A stretch of DNA of 64,000 bases. It comes from Kutzneria sp044547355. GTDB lineage: Bacteria > Actinomycetota > Actinomycetes > Mycobacteriales > Pseudonocardiaceae. Under the pieces are notes generated by a model that saw only the letters and a program-made list of their open reading frames with translations, was not told the DNA's origin and did not search any database. The stretch covers positions 248,001 through 312,000 of the forward strand of contig NZ_JBIUAG010000006.1 of the NCBI RefSeq assembly GCF_044547355.1. Direction: 5' to 3'. Every line of letters begins with the position of its first letter. The stretch's first letter is position 1. Shown here one piece after another: positions 8,990 to 17,211 of this stretch. A program made the position numbers and the translations under genes.

Positions 8990-9022
8990 GGCCGGGCCCG
9001 CTCCCTCAGCGTGGGCCCGGCC
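8990..9022 (+). terminator. Hairpin after the IniB-like gene
   Basis: GGCCGGGCCC (8990-8999) pairs perfectly with GGGCCCGGCC (9013-9022) across a 13-nt loop. No T-run follows, which is usual for actinobacterial hairpins. It lies just before the dynamin-like genes and may reduce read-through, so the repeat protein would be made in excess over the dynamins. Confidence 0.6.
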
Positions 9023-9065
9023 TGGTGTGCATCACCCGATCGGAAAGGACACAATCTTTCGGGTG

Positions 9066-10817
9066 ATGACCATGACGGCCCTCGATGTGATCGACGAGGC
9101 GCTCCGACAGCCGGCCATCGGCCGCCGGCGCGACCTGACCAGCAGGCTCAGCCGCCTGCGGGGCAGACTCGCCGACCCGGCGATCCGGGTCGTCGTGGTC
9201 GGTGGTCTCAAACAGGGCAAGAGCCAGCTGGTCAACGCCCTGCTGGGCGTGTCGGTGTGCCCGGTGCACGACGACGTGGCCAGCGCCGCCCCCGCGGTGA
9301 TCCGGCACGCCGAGCAGGCCTGGGCGGCGGTGGTGCGGCCCGGGCAGCAGCGGCTGGAGTCGGTCGGCCTTGAGCAGGTCGCCCAGGAGATCAGCGGCGG
9401 GCAGGTGGTCCGGGCCGAGATCGGGGTGCCCCGGGCGGTGCTGTCCGGCGGCCTGGTCATCGTCGACACTCCCGGTGTGGACGGCCTGCGGTCCGAGCAC
9501 ACCAGCCGCACCCTGGCCGAGCTGGCCGAGGCCGACGCGGTGCTGGCGGTGACCGACTCGCTGACCGAGCTCTCCCCCACCGAGCTGCAGTTCCTGCGGT
9601 TCGCCACCACCATCTGCCCCAACGTGCTCGGGGTGCTGACCAAGACCGACATGAGCCCGCGCTGGCGGTCGCACCTGGAACGCGACCGGATGATGCTGGC
9701 CGAGGCCGGGCTGGCCATCCCCCTGGTCGCGGTGTCCTCGGTGCTGCGCGAGCGGGCCCTGTCCACCGGCAGCACCGCGGTCAACGAGGAATCCGGTTTT
9801 CCCGCCCTGGTGGGATACCTGGAGAACACGGTCAAGGCCCAGGCCGGGTTGCTGGCCCGCCGGTCGGCCTCGGAGGCGATCCTGGCCGTGACCGAGCAGG
9901 CCTCGCTCGGGCTGCGGGCCGAACTGTCCACACAGGACCCGTCCTCGCTGGCCGGGCTGGAGGACGCCCAGCGCGCGGCCGAACTGCTGCGCCGGCAGTC
10001 CTCGCGGTGGCAGAACATGCTGATGGACGGCATGGCCGACCTGATGTCCGATGTGGACCACGATCTGCGCGAGCGGACCCGGATCATCCTGCGGCACACC
10101 GACGAGGCCTTCGACAAGGCCGATCCGGCCAAGACCTGGGAGCAGTTCGGCGACTGGCTGGCCGACAAGCTCACCGACGCCGTGCTGCGCAACTACGACT
10201 GGACCGTGGAGCGCACCCACTGGCTGGCCCAGCGCATCGCCGAGCAGTTCGACGAGGAGAGCCGCGGCACCCTGCCGGAACTGGGTTTCCGCGATCCGGC
10301 CTCGGTGCTGGAGCGGCTGGGCGGGCTGCACACCCCGGACCTGGCCCCGCCCGGCATCGCCAACAAGGCGATCACGGGCCTGCGCGGCTCGTACAGCGGC
10401 ATGCTGATGTTCGGCCTGCTGACCAGCCTGCTGGGCATGGGGCTGGTGAACTTCGTGTCCGTCGGCGCCGGCGCCGTGATGGGCGCGAAGACGTTGCAGG
10501 AAGATCGGGACATGCAGCTCAAACGCCGTCAGGCCGTGGCCAAGACGGCGGTGCAGCGGCACGTCGACGAGCTGGTGTTCCAAGTGGGCAAACACAGCCG
10601 GGACGCGCTGCGGCAGGTGCAGCGGCGGTTGCGGGACCACTTCACCGAGCAGGCCGAGCAGTTGCAGGACGCGCTCAGCGACTCCATCCGGCGGGCCCGC
10701 GAGCTGGCCACCGCCGACCTGCAGGCCCGCAACCAGCGCAACCAGACCATCACCGAGGAGATCAACACATTGGTGGCGCTCCGGCAGCGTGCCCAGGCCC
10801 TGGCGCTGACCTCATGA
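9066..10817 (+). CDS. iniA: Dynamin-like GTPase, IniA type
   Basis: A 583-aa membrane-remodelling GTPase of the bacterial dynamin family. The P-loop is GGLKQGKS (46-53), the G3 motif is VIVDTPG (131-137) and the G4 motif is LTKTD (191-195). A long helical stalk follows. A hydrophobic hairpin at ~441-475 (GMLMFGLLTSLLGMGLVNF onward) is the likely membrane paddle, followed by another coiled stretch. Mycobacterial IniA is somewhat longer (about 640 aa). An ATG at 9066 is chosen because the protein similarity begins there; a second ATG at 9072 and a GTG at 9027 are alternatives, and no start has a strong SD. The 3' end overlaps the next gene in an ATGA, which implies coupled synthesis with its partner. 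Confidence 0.88.
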   Translation: MTMTALDVIDEALRQPAIGRRRDLTSRLSRLRGRLADPAIRVVVVGGLKQGKSQLVNALLGVSVCPVHDDVASAAPAVIRHAEQAWAAVVRPGQQRLESVGLEQVAQEISGGQVVRAEIGVPRAVLSGGLVIVDTPGVDGLRSEHTSRTLAELAEADAVLAVTDSLTELSPTELQFLRFATTICPNVLGVLTKTDMSPRWRSHLERDRMMLAEAGLAIPLVAVSSVLRERALSTGSTAVNEESGFPALVGYLENTVKAQAGLLARRSASEAILAVTEQASLGLRAELSTQDPSSLAGLEDAQRAAELLRRQSSRWQNMLMDGMADLMSDVDHDLRERTRIILRHTDEAFDKADPAKTWEQFGDWLADKLTDAVLRNYDWTVERTHWLAQRIAEQFDEESRGTLPELGFRDPASVLERLGGLHTPDLAPPGIANKAITGLRGSYSGMLMFGLLTSLLGMGLVNFVSVGAGAVMGAKTLQEDRDMQLKRRQAVAKTAVQRHVDELVFQVGKHSRDALRQVQRRLRDHFTEQAEQLQDALSDSIRRARELATADLQARNQRNQTITEEINTLVALRQRAQALALTS

Positions 10818-11968
10818 TCACCCAGGAGGTGCTCACCGAGGACGCCCGGGCCATGCTGGAGTGGGCCCTGCGCCTGTACCGCGGCAGCGTCAAGGCGGTG
10901 AACTTCCTCACCCAGCAACGGCAGCTGTTCGACGAGCCGCTGCGGGTCGGCGTCACCGGCCGAGCCAAGGCCGGCAAGTCGACCCTGCTGGACGCCTTGG
11001 ACGAGGACGACTTCGTCGAGGGGCACACGTCCGATGTGGACGCCGTGCTGCACCTGACCGGGCCGGTGCGGGCCGAGGACCGGCAGGCCCTCCAGGGCAA
11101 TCCGATTCCGGTCAACACGATCGTCGTGCTGTCGCGGGCCGACGAGCTCGGCGGCGGCCGGGTCGACGCCATGACCTCGGCCAAGATGGTCGCCCGGCGG
11201 CTGCGGGCCGAGCCCGAGCTGGGCGAGCTGTGCCAGGATGTCGTTGCCGTGGACGGACTTCTGGCCGTCGCCGGCCGCACCCTGACCGACGCCGAGTTCG
11301 ACACCCTGGCCGCCCTGGCCGCGCTGCCCCGGGAGGAGCTCGACGAGCTTCTCCTGTCCACCGACCGGTTCCTCAACCCGTCGCTGGAAGATGTCGTGCT
11401 GCGGCAGGGTTTGCTGGAACGGCTCGGCCTGTTCGGCGTGCGCCTGTCCACCACCCTGGTGCGCCGCGGCTACGGCGATCCCAGCCGCCTGGCCACGGAA
11501 CTGGTGCAGCGCAGCGGTTTGAACGACCTTCGGCTGGCGGTCCAACGCCACTTCACCGAGCGCGCCCCGGTTTTGAAGGCCCGCTCGGCTCTGGTCGCCG
11601 TCGAGACCGTGCTGCGGGCCGAACCCCGCCCCGACGCCCGGGGCCTGCACGCCGAGGTCGAGCGGATCCAGGTCACCACCCAGGACTTCCGCGAACTGCG
11701 CCTGCTGGCGGCGTTGCAGACCGGCCGCGTCGAGCTCCCCAGCGAGATCGCCGCCGAAGCCGAACGCCTGCTCGGCCGGGGCGGCACCAGCCCCGCCAGC
11801 CGCCTCGGCCTCGACGACGACCAGGACCACCTCCAGCTCGCCCTCGGCGTCCTGGACCGCTGGCAGGCCTACGCCTCCAACCCCGTGTGGCGCCGCGCCC
11901 AGACCGACGCCGCCAAGACCGTGGTCCGCACCTGCGAAGGCATCATCGACACCCTAGCCCGCCGCTGA
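10814..11968 (+). CDS. iniC: Dynamin-like protein, IniC type, with contracted GTPase domain
   Basis: A 384-aa protein resembling mycobacterial IniC (about 490 aa). It aligns at both ends: the P-loop GRAKAGKST (49-57) after an N-terminal helix, then NTIVVLSRADE (101-111) and the conserved helices through to ASRLGLD and the C-terminus. Between about residues 62 and 70, where IniC carries roughly 100 residues with switch I and the DTPG motif, there is almost nothing: STLLDAL runs directly into DEDDFVEGHTSDVDAVLHL. Nucleotide hydrolysis is therefore doubtful; it may be a regulatory partner of the IniA-like GTPase. It starts inside the stop codon of that gene and its own end overlaps the converging TetR gene by 15 bp. 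Confidence 0.82.
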   Translation: MITQEVLTEDARAMLEWALRLYRGSVKAVNFLTQQRQLFDEPLRVGVTGRAKAGKSTLLDALDEDDFVEGHTSDVDAVLHLTGPVRAEDRQALQGNPIPVNTIVVLSRADELGGGRVDAMTSAKMVARRLRAEPELGELCQDVVAVDGLLAVAGRTLTDAEFDTLAALAALPREELDELLLSTDRFLNPSLEDVVLRQGLLERLGLFGVRLSTTLVRRGYGDPSRLATELVQRSGLNDLRLAVQRHFTERAPVLKARSALVAVETVLRAEPRPDARGLHAEVERIQVTTQDFRELRLLAALQTGRVELPSEIAAEAERLLGRGGTSPASRLGLDDDQDHLQLALGVLDRWQAYASNPVWRRAQTDAAKTVVRTCEGIIDTLARR

Positions 11969-12550
11969 ACCGGCGTGGTGGTGGTAGAGGGGGAGGACCA
12001 GGTCGTCGATGATCTCGGTGATGGTGGTGTCGTCGACGAGGACGCCGTAGAGCAGGGTTTCGCTGCGCAGGAGGTCGAAGGGCAGGCGCAGGACGCGGTC
12101 GCTGATCTGGTCGGTGGCCAGTTCGCCGCGGGCGACGGCGCGGGCGAGCAGGGGGCGGAGGAGCTGGACGACCTCGTCCTGACGGAGACGGCCGCGGAGT
12201 TCCTCGAAGACCTCGGGGTCGCGGAAGGTCTCGGTGATCAGGCCGGGCAGGGTGTCGCCGGGCATGCGGGTGTAGCGGCGGATGCCGCGGCCGACGATCT
12301 CCAGCAGGTCGCCGCGTAGCGAGCCGGTGTCGACGTCCTCGTTCTGCAGCGGCAGGTTGTGGGCGAGGGCGGCGATCACCAGCTTGGCCCGGGTGGGCCA
12401 GCGGCGGTAGATCACCGGCTTGCTGGTGCCGGCCCGCACGGCCACGTTCTCCATGGTCAGCTTGGGGTAGCCGACCTCGAGCAGCTCGGCCCACGCGGCG
12501 GTGAGCAGCGCGTGTTCCAGTTCCTCGCCGCGTCGTCGAGCGCCGGACAT
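11954..12550 (-). CDS. TetR-family repressor next to P450 gene
   Basis: A 198-aa regulator. The N-terminal helix-turn-helix (ALLTAAWAELLEVGYPKLTM, then VAVRAGTSKPVIYRRWPTRA) is typical of TetR. The C-terminal ligand domain resembles the large actinobacterial group whose C-terminus includes TLPGLITETFRDPEVFEELR. It is divergent from the P450 gene over a 95-bp gap, the usual layout for a local repressor. The ligand is unknown. Confidence 0.9.
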   Translation of the reverse strand: MSGARRRGEELEHALLTAAWAELLEVGYPKLTMENVAVRAGTSKPVIYRRWPTRAKLVIAALAHNLPLQNEDVDTGSLRGDLLEIVGRGIRRYTRMPGDTLPGLITETFRDPEVFEELRGRLRQDEVVQLLRPLLARAVARGELATDQISDRVLRLPFDLLRSETLLYGVLVDDTTITEIIDDLVLPLYHHHAGSAAG

Positions 12551-12645
12551 GGGGCTCCCGATTAGATCCGTTGCGTTTCTTGTCCGGGGAGTCTAGCCTC
12601 GAAATGAAGATACTGTACGTTTCTTAAAGCAGTGGGGGAACACTC
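12551..12645. promoter_or_regulatory. Divergent TetR/P450 promoter region
   Basis: The 95-bp gap carries two similar decamers in direct orientation, GCGTTTCTTG (12573-12582) and ACGTTTCTTA (12617-12626), 44 bp apart. They are candidate half-sites for the TetR protein. GGGGGAA lies ten bases before the P450 ATG. The operator function is inferred from position. Confidence 0.4.
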
Positions 12646-13812
12646 ATGACCGACACCATCCCGGATCTCCAGCTGACCCGCTCCTGCCCGTTCGACCCGC
12701 CGGACGGGGCGGCTGAGCTGCGCGAACGCGGACCGGTGAGCCAGGTCCGGCTCTACGACGGCAGCACCGCCTGGCTGGTCACCGGCCACGCCGAGGCCCG
12801 CGCGCTGCTGTCCGACCCGCGCGTGTCGTCCGACCGAGGCCGGCCGGGCTTCCCGTCGCCGGCGCCGCTGCCGGCGATGAACCGGCCGACCAACATGAAC
12901 GCCACGCTGGTCGCCAACGACCCGCCGGTGCACACCCGCCTGCGGCGCATGGTGATCCCGTCCTTCACGGTCCGCAAGATCAACGCCCTCAGGCCCAGGA
13001 TCGAGCGCATCGTGACCGAGCGGCTGGACGCGATGATCGCCGCCGGGCCGCCGGCCGACCTGCTGGCCGGCTTCGCGCTGCCGGTGCCGTCCACGGTGAT
13101 CTGCGAACTGCTGGGCGCGCCCTACGAGGACCACGAGTTCTTCGAGGAGCAGTCCCGCCGCCGGCTCGACGCCGACGGCCTGGCCCTCCAGAACCTGATC
13201 AAGTACCTGCACGAGCTGGTGGGCAGGAAGATCGAGAACCCGGGCGAGGGCCTGCTCGACGACCTCGTCGCCGAGCAGCTGGCCGAGGGCCACCTCGACC
13301 AGGCCGAGCTGGCCACCCTGGGCATGGTGATGCTGATCGCCGGCCACGACACCACGTCCACCATGATCTCGCTGGGCACGATGCTGCTGCTGGACAACCC
13401 CGAGCAGCTGGCCAAGGTCCGCGCCGACGAGGCGGCGGTCCCGGCGGCCGTGGAGGAGCTGCTGCGCTACCTGACTATCGCCGGCATGCTGCCCCGCCAG
13501 GCCACCGAGGACATCGAGCTCGGCGGCGTGACGATCAAGGCCGGCGACGGCGTGCTGGTGGCCAGCGCCATCGCCGACCGTGAGCAGTCCGACGAGCTGG
13601 ACGTGGCCAACCCGATGCGCCACCACCTGGCCTTCGGCTTCGGCATCCACCAGTGCCTCGGCCAGAACCTGGCCCGGGCCGAGCTGGAGATCGCCTTCAC
13701 CCAGCTGTTCCGCCGCATCCCGACGCTGCGGCTGGCCGTGCCGGTGGACGAGGTGCCGCGGCGGCCGATGGGCGCGCTGTCCGGGGTGACCGAGCTGCCG
13801 GTCACCTGGTAG
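12646..13812 (+). CDS. Cytochrome P450 (CYP105/CYP107-like)
   Basis: A 388-aa soluble class I bacterial P450, a haem-thiolate monooxygenase. The I-helix oxygen-binding motif is AGHDTTS (232-238), the K-helix ExxR is ELLR (271-274) and the haem loop is FGFGIHQCLGQ with Cys337. The segment between the K-helix and the haem loop (ASAIADREQSDELDVANPMR) seems about eight residues shorter than usual, because the common FxDPDxxDxxR meander is reduced. No ferredoxin or reductase gene is adjacent, so redox partners must come from elsewhere. The substrate cannot be read from sequence. It is likely controlled by the divergent TetR. Confidence 0.93.
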   Translation: MTDTIPDLQLTRSCPFDPPDGAAELRERGPVSQVRLYDGSTAWLVTGHAEARALLSDPRVSSDRGRPGFPSPAPLPAMNRPTNMNATLVANDPPVHTRLRRMVIPSFTVRKINALRPRIERIVTERLDAMIAAGPPADLLAGFALPVPSTVICELLGAPYEDHEFFEEQSRRRLDADGLALQNLIKYLHELVGRKIENPGEGLLDDLVAEQLAEGHLDQAELATLGMVMLIAGHDTTSTMISLGTMLLLDNPEQLAKVRADEAAVPAAVEELLRYLTIAGMLPRQATEDIELGGVTIKAGDGVLVASAIADREQSDELDVANPMRHHLAFGFGIHQCLGQNLARAELEIAFTQLFRRIPTLRLAVPVDEVPRRPMGALSGVTELPVTW

Positions 13813-13832
13813 CTGTACTTGAAATTTGAACT

Positions 13833-13877
13833 ACCTCCCGCCTATCCTGTTGAAAGTTCAACAACTAGGCGGGAGGT
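13833..13877. promoter_or_regulatory. Nested palindrome covering the dioxygenase ribosome site
   Basis: The outer arms ACCTCCCGCCTA (13833-13844) and TAGGCGGGAGGT (13866-13877) are perfect complements. Inside them lies a second perfect palindrome TGTTGAAAGTTCAACA (13848-13863), the size and form of a MarR-type operator. The right outer arm contains the GGGAGG Shine-Dalgarno of the dioxygenase gene, so RNA folding would mask it. Either a DNA operator, an RNA switch, or both. Confidence 0.6.
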
Positions 13878-13883
13878 TGTCCC

Positions 13884-14636
13884 ATGCGTCTGCCCACCCT
13901 GTACCTCAGCCACGGCGCGCCGCCGCTGGCCGACGACGAGCTGTGGACCGGCCAGCTGGCCGCGTGGTCGAAGGACCTGCCCAAGCCCAAGGCGATCCTG
14001 ATGGTCTCGGCGCACTGGGAGGAGGCCCCGCTGAGCCTGTCGGCGACCACCACCGTGCCGCTGGTCTACGACTTCTGGGGCTTCCCGCAGCGCTACTACG
14101 ACGTGCGGTACGCCGCCCCCGGCGCGCCGCAGCTGGCCGACCGGGTCCGTCAGCTCCTCGGCGCCTCGGTGCACGACGTCCCCGACCGGGGCCTCGACCA
14201 CGGCGCGTACGTGCCGCTGGTGGAGATGTACCCGGACGCCGACGTGCCGGTGCTGCAGATGTCCATGCCCACGCTGGATCCCGAGCGGCTGATGGAGATC
14301 GGCCGCAAGCTCGCGCCGCTGCGCGACGAGGGCGTGCTGATCATCGGCAGCGGCTTCTTCACCCACAACCTGCGGGCGCTGCGGGCCGAGGGCACGCCGA
14401 CGTGGTCGACCGAGTTCGACGACTGGGGCCACCGGGCCCTGGACAGCGGCGACCTGGACTCATTGCTGGACTTCGAGAACAAGGCCCCGGCCGGGCGCAT
14501 GGCCCACCCCCGCACCGAGCACTTCGCGCCGCTGTTCGTCACGCTCGGCGCGGGCGAGGACGAGCTGTCCACGCAGCGCACCGTGATCGACGGCTTCTGG
14601 CTCGGCCTGGCCAAGCGCTCGATCCAGATCGGGTGA
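13884..14636 (+). CDS. DODA-type class III extradiol dioxygenase
   Basis: A 250-aa LigB-superfamily ring-cleaving dioxygenase of the 4,5-DOPA dioxygenase type (YgiD group). Probable metal-binding and catalytic His/Glu positions lie in LSHGAPPL (start), VSAHWEEAP (~43-51), GLDHGAYVPL (~102-111), GSGFFTHNL (~153) and TEHFAPLFVTLGAGEDE (~212). These enzymes use a mononuclear metal such as Fe(II) or Zn(II); the in vivo substrate is usually unknown. SD GGGAGG is seven bases upstream. The gene is 71 bp downstream of the P450 and could share its transcript, though the palindrome between them argues for separate control. Confidence 0.9.
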   Translation: MRLPTLYLSHGAPPLADDELWTGQLAAWSKDLPKPKAILMVSAHWEEAPLSLSATTTVPLVYDFWGFPQRYYDVRYAAPGAPQLADRVRQLLGASVHDVPDRGLDHGAYVPLVEMYPDADVPVLQMSMPTLDPERLMEIGRKLAPLRDEGVLIIGSGFFTHNLRALRAEGTPTWSTEFDDWGHRALDSGDLDSLLDFENKAPAGRMAHPRTEHFAPLFVTLGAGEDELSTQRTVIDGFWLGLAKRSIQIG

Positions 14637-14652
14637 GCCCGGGCTTGCGGAC

Positions 14653-17019
14653 TCAGGCGAAGGCGATCCTGGTGATCCACGGTCCTTTCTCCGGGAACAC
14701 CACGAAGAAGTCGCCGACCTCGTCGGCCGGCATCAGCGACCCGGTGGCCACGGCGTACCGGCGGCGGTCGGTGGTCGGCGGCACCAGCACGGTGCCCAGC
14801 AGCCGGCCGTCCGGCGCGCCGGCCCGCAGCTCCACCGACACCGGCTCGTCGCCGTCGTTGGACGCGGTGACGCTCCAGCTGCGGCAGCCGGTCGGGTCGT
14901 AGCCGAGCAGGCCGAGCCAGCCGCCGTCCTTGACCGCCGACACCACCGGGCCGGTCTCGGTGGACATGTCGACCAGCGCCAGCCCCATCGACTCGTCGTA
15001 GCAGTGGGCCTTGACCGAGGTCCGCGCCAGCGCACGGGGCGCGAGCGTCTTGCCGTGCACGTCGAGAACGGCGCTGGCGGCCGGTTTCGCCGACGAGCCG
15101 CCGACAAAAACCTCGTGCAGCGCGGTTTCCACCGTCCACTTGTCCCCGTTGACGTCCCAGAAGCACAGGTCGGCGGCGCGCAGCCGGAACGTGACGGTCT
15201 GGCTGCCCCGGGCCGGCACGAGCACCTTCCTGAAGTCCCGCAACACCTTTCGCGGCTGCCGCACCTGCGAGTTGAGCTGGCGGGTGTAGAGCTGGACGAT
15301 CTCGTGGCAGTCGCGGAACCCGGTGTTGCGGACCCGAACGGTCACGGTGACGCTGCCCTTGGCGTCGATCACCCGGGCGCTCAGGTCCAGGTTGTCGTAC
15401 TCGAACGTGGTGTAGGTCAGGCCGTGGCCGAAGGGGTACAGCGGCTCGGCCTCCTGGTACAGGTACGTGCCGCCGGCCTGGATCAGGTCGTAGTCCAGGG
15501 TGGGCGGCAGGTCCTCGTCGCCGCGCGGCCAGGTCTGCGGCAGCCGCCCGGACGGGGCGTGGTCGCCGAACAGGATCTCCGCGGTCGCCCGGTCGCAGGC
15601 CTGGCCCGGGTGCGCGCTCCACAGGATCGCCGGCAGGTAGGTGTCCTCCCAGCGCAGCGCGTACGGATAGCCGCTGCGCACGACCAGCACCACGTTGGGG
15701 TTGGCGGCCCGCACGGCGCGGATCAGTTGGTGTTGCTGCGGCGGCAGTTCCAGCGTCGACCGGTCTCCCTCGTCCAGCTCGGGATGGCCGCCAACGGCCA
15801 GCACCACGACGTCGGCCTCGCGGGCCAGCGCCACCGCGTCGGCGATGCCGTGGGTCACCCGCTGCCACTCCAGCGGCTGACCGTCCACAGTGGTCACTTC
15901 GCCGTCCGGGCCGGTGATCGCGTCCACCACCATGGTCTCGGATTCCAGCGTGTACCGGCCGTGCCGCCACTCCGTCAGCTCGAACTCGCCGTCCAGCCCG
16001 GCCACGGTGACCCGGTCCGAACCGCTCACGTGCTGCGCGGTGACCCGCCGGCCCAGCTCGGCCGCCAGCCCCTCGCCGTGCGGGCCGATGACGGCCAGCC
16101 GCATGCCCGGCCCGACCAGCAGCGGCAGCAGGCCGTCGTTGCGCAGCAACACGATCGACTCGCGGGCGGCCCGCTGCACCAGCTCCCGGTGCCCCGGCCG
16201 GTCCACGATCACCGGGCCGGTGCTGGAGGCCAGCAGTTGCAGGCGCAGCATCAGCATCCGGCGGGCCGCGGCGGTGATCAGCGGCTCGGTGATCTCGCCC
16301 CGGTGGTAGGCCTCGGTGATCTCCTCGACGGTGTCGCCGCCGCCCAGGAAGGCGTCGGCCCCCAGCCGCAGCGCCAGCGCCTGGCCGCCGGAGGTCAGCG
16401 GCCGGTCCGGCAGCTTCTCGCTCCAGATCGCCGCCTCGCCGTCGCTCCAGCCCCGCACCACGAACCGCACCAGCTGCGCGGCCAGCGCCGGGTAGTCCTC
16501 CATCAGCAGCTGGGACAGCACCACCCCGGCCCCGCCGCCGGTCTCGAACACCGCGCGGCACACCGGCAGCTCGTACTCGTTGAACACCCGCAGGTTGAAG
16601 CCGGGCGCCACCGAGCAGCGGCCCATGTCCACGTGCCGCAGCACCGGCACCGTCTTGGGGTGGGCCCGTTCCGGGCCGCGCATGCCCAGCGCGTACACCG
16701 TGGCCAGCTTGGAGCACAGCAACGGGTCCTCGGCGAATCCGCCGTCGTTGTCGGCCTGCCGCGGGTCGTAGGACGGGTAGGCGACCGGGACCTCCCGGAC
16801 CAGCCCGCCGGTCGCGCGGACCTCGTCGGCGATCGCGGCCCCGATGCGGGCCACCAGTTCCGGGTCCCAGCTGCTGCCCAGCGCGAGCGGCGGCGGGAAG
16901 TCCGACTCGATGCCCTCGGTGGCGCCGCGCACCGTCAGGTCCGCGGCCGGCAGGCCGAGCCGCGGCAGCGCGGGCTGGGCCTGCTGAGTGAGTTGGATCT
17001 TCTCCGCTAAGCTGAGCAT
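14653..17019 (-). CDS. Glycoside hydrolase family 3 protein with atypical N-domain
   Basis: A 788-aa GH3 protein, related to beta-glucosidases/xylosidases. The C-terminal GH3 domain is clear: ARESIVLLRNDGLLPL, SGRLPQTWPRGDEDLPP, YPFGHGLTYTTFEYDNL. An Fn3-like domain and a final ~110-residue beta-rich, CBM-like module follow. The N-terminal barrel is odd. The usual KHF and SDW (nucleophile) motifs are replaced by VPVLRHVDMG and FVVRGWSDGEAAI, so the nucleophile is not certain. No signal peptide, so the substrate would be intracellular oligosaccharide. No strong SD precedes the start. It converges on the dioxygenase gene with a 16-bp gap. Confidence 0.86.
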   Translation of the reverse strand: MLSLAEKIQLTQQAQPALPRLGLPAADLTVRGATEGIESDFPPPLALGSSWDPELVARIGAAIADEVRATGGLVREVPVAYPSYDPRQADNDGGFAEDPLLCSKLATVYALGMRGPERAHPKTVPVLRHVDMGRCSVAPGFNLRVFNEYELPVCRAVFETGGGAGVVLSQLLMEDYPALAAQLVRFVVRGWSDGEAAIWSEKLPDRPLTSGGQALALRLGADAFLGGGDTVEEITEAYHRGEITEPLITAAARRMLMLRLQLLASSTGPVIVDRPGHRELVQRAARESIVLLRNDGLLPLLVGPGMRLAVIGPHGEGLAAELGRRVTAQHVSGSDRVTVAGLDGEFELTEWRHGRYTLESETMVVDAITGPDGEVTTVDGQPLEWQRVTHGIADAVALAREADVVVLAVGGHPELDEGDRSTLELPPQQHQLIRAVRAANPNVVLVVRSGYPYALRWEDTYLPAILWSAHPGQACDRATAEILFGDHAPSGRLPQTWPRGDEDLPPTLDYDLIQAGGTYLYQEAEPLYPFGHGLTYTTFEYDNLDLSARVIDAKGSVTVTVRVRNTGFRDCHEIVQLYTRQLNSQVRQPRKVLRDFRKVLVPARGSQTVTFRLRAADLCFWDVNGDKWTVETALHEVFVGGSSAKPAASAVLDVHGKTLAPRALARTSVKAHCYDESMGLALVDMSTETGPVVSAVKDGGWLGLLGYDPTGCRSWSVTASNDGDEPVSVELRAGAPDGRLLGTVLVPPTTDRRRYAVATGSLMPADEVGDFFVVFPEKGPWITRIAFA

Positions 17020-17211
17020 CGCGACAAGATCATCGGCGACCTGTCGCGGGGTCGGCTCGTGCTGCGGGCCCGTGTCGGCGAGTCGGAACGTGGCCAGCCC
17101 CTTTCCTCGCCTCGGCTGCCGCCTGGATGGCTGGTCTGCCGGGACTCCGTTCGGCGGAGTAGCCGAGAACTTTTCACGCCTTCCTGACGGTCGTCAAGCG
17201 TTACCGACGGG

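Noticed and set aside
9006..10640. Long open frame on the minus strand (544 codons) opposite the IniA-like gene
   Set aside because: It is the mirror of a GC-rich gene with clear GTPase motifs; its product is Gln/Arg/His/Pro-rich low complexity with no domain pattern.
12646..17019. P450, dioxygenase and glycosidase as part of a natural-product cluster with the later glycosyltransferase and AfsR-like gene
   Set aside because: No PKS, NRPS, terpene or RiPP core enzyme is present and the genes are far apart with separate local regulators.
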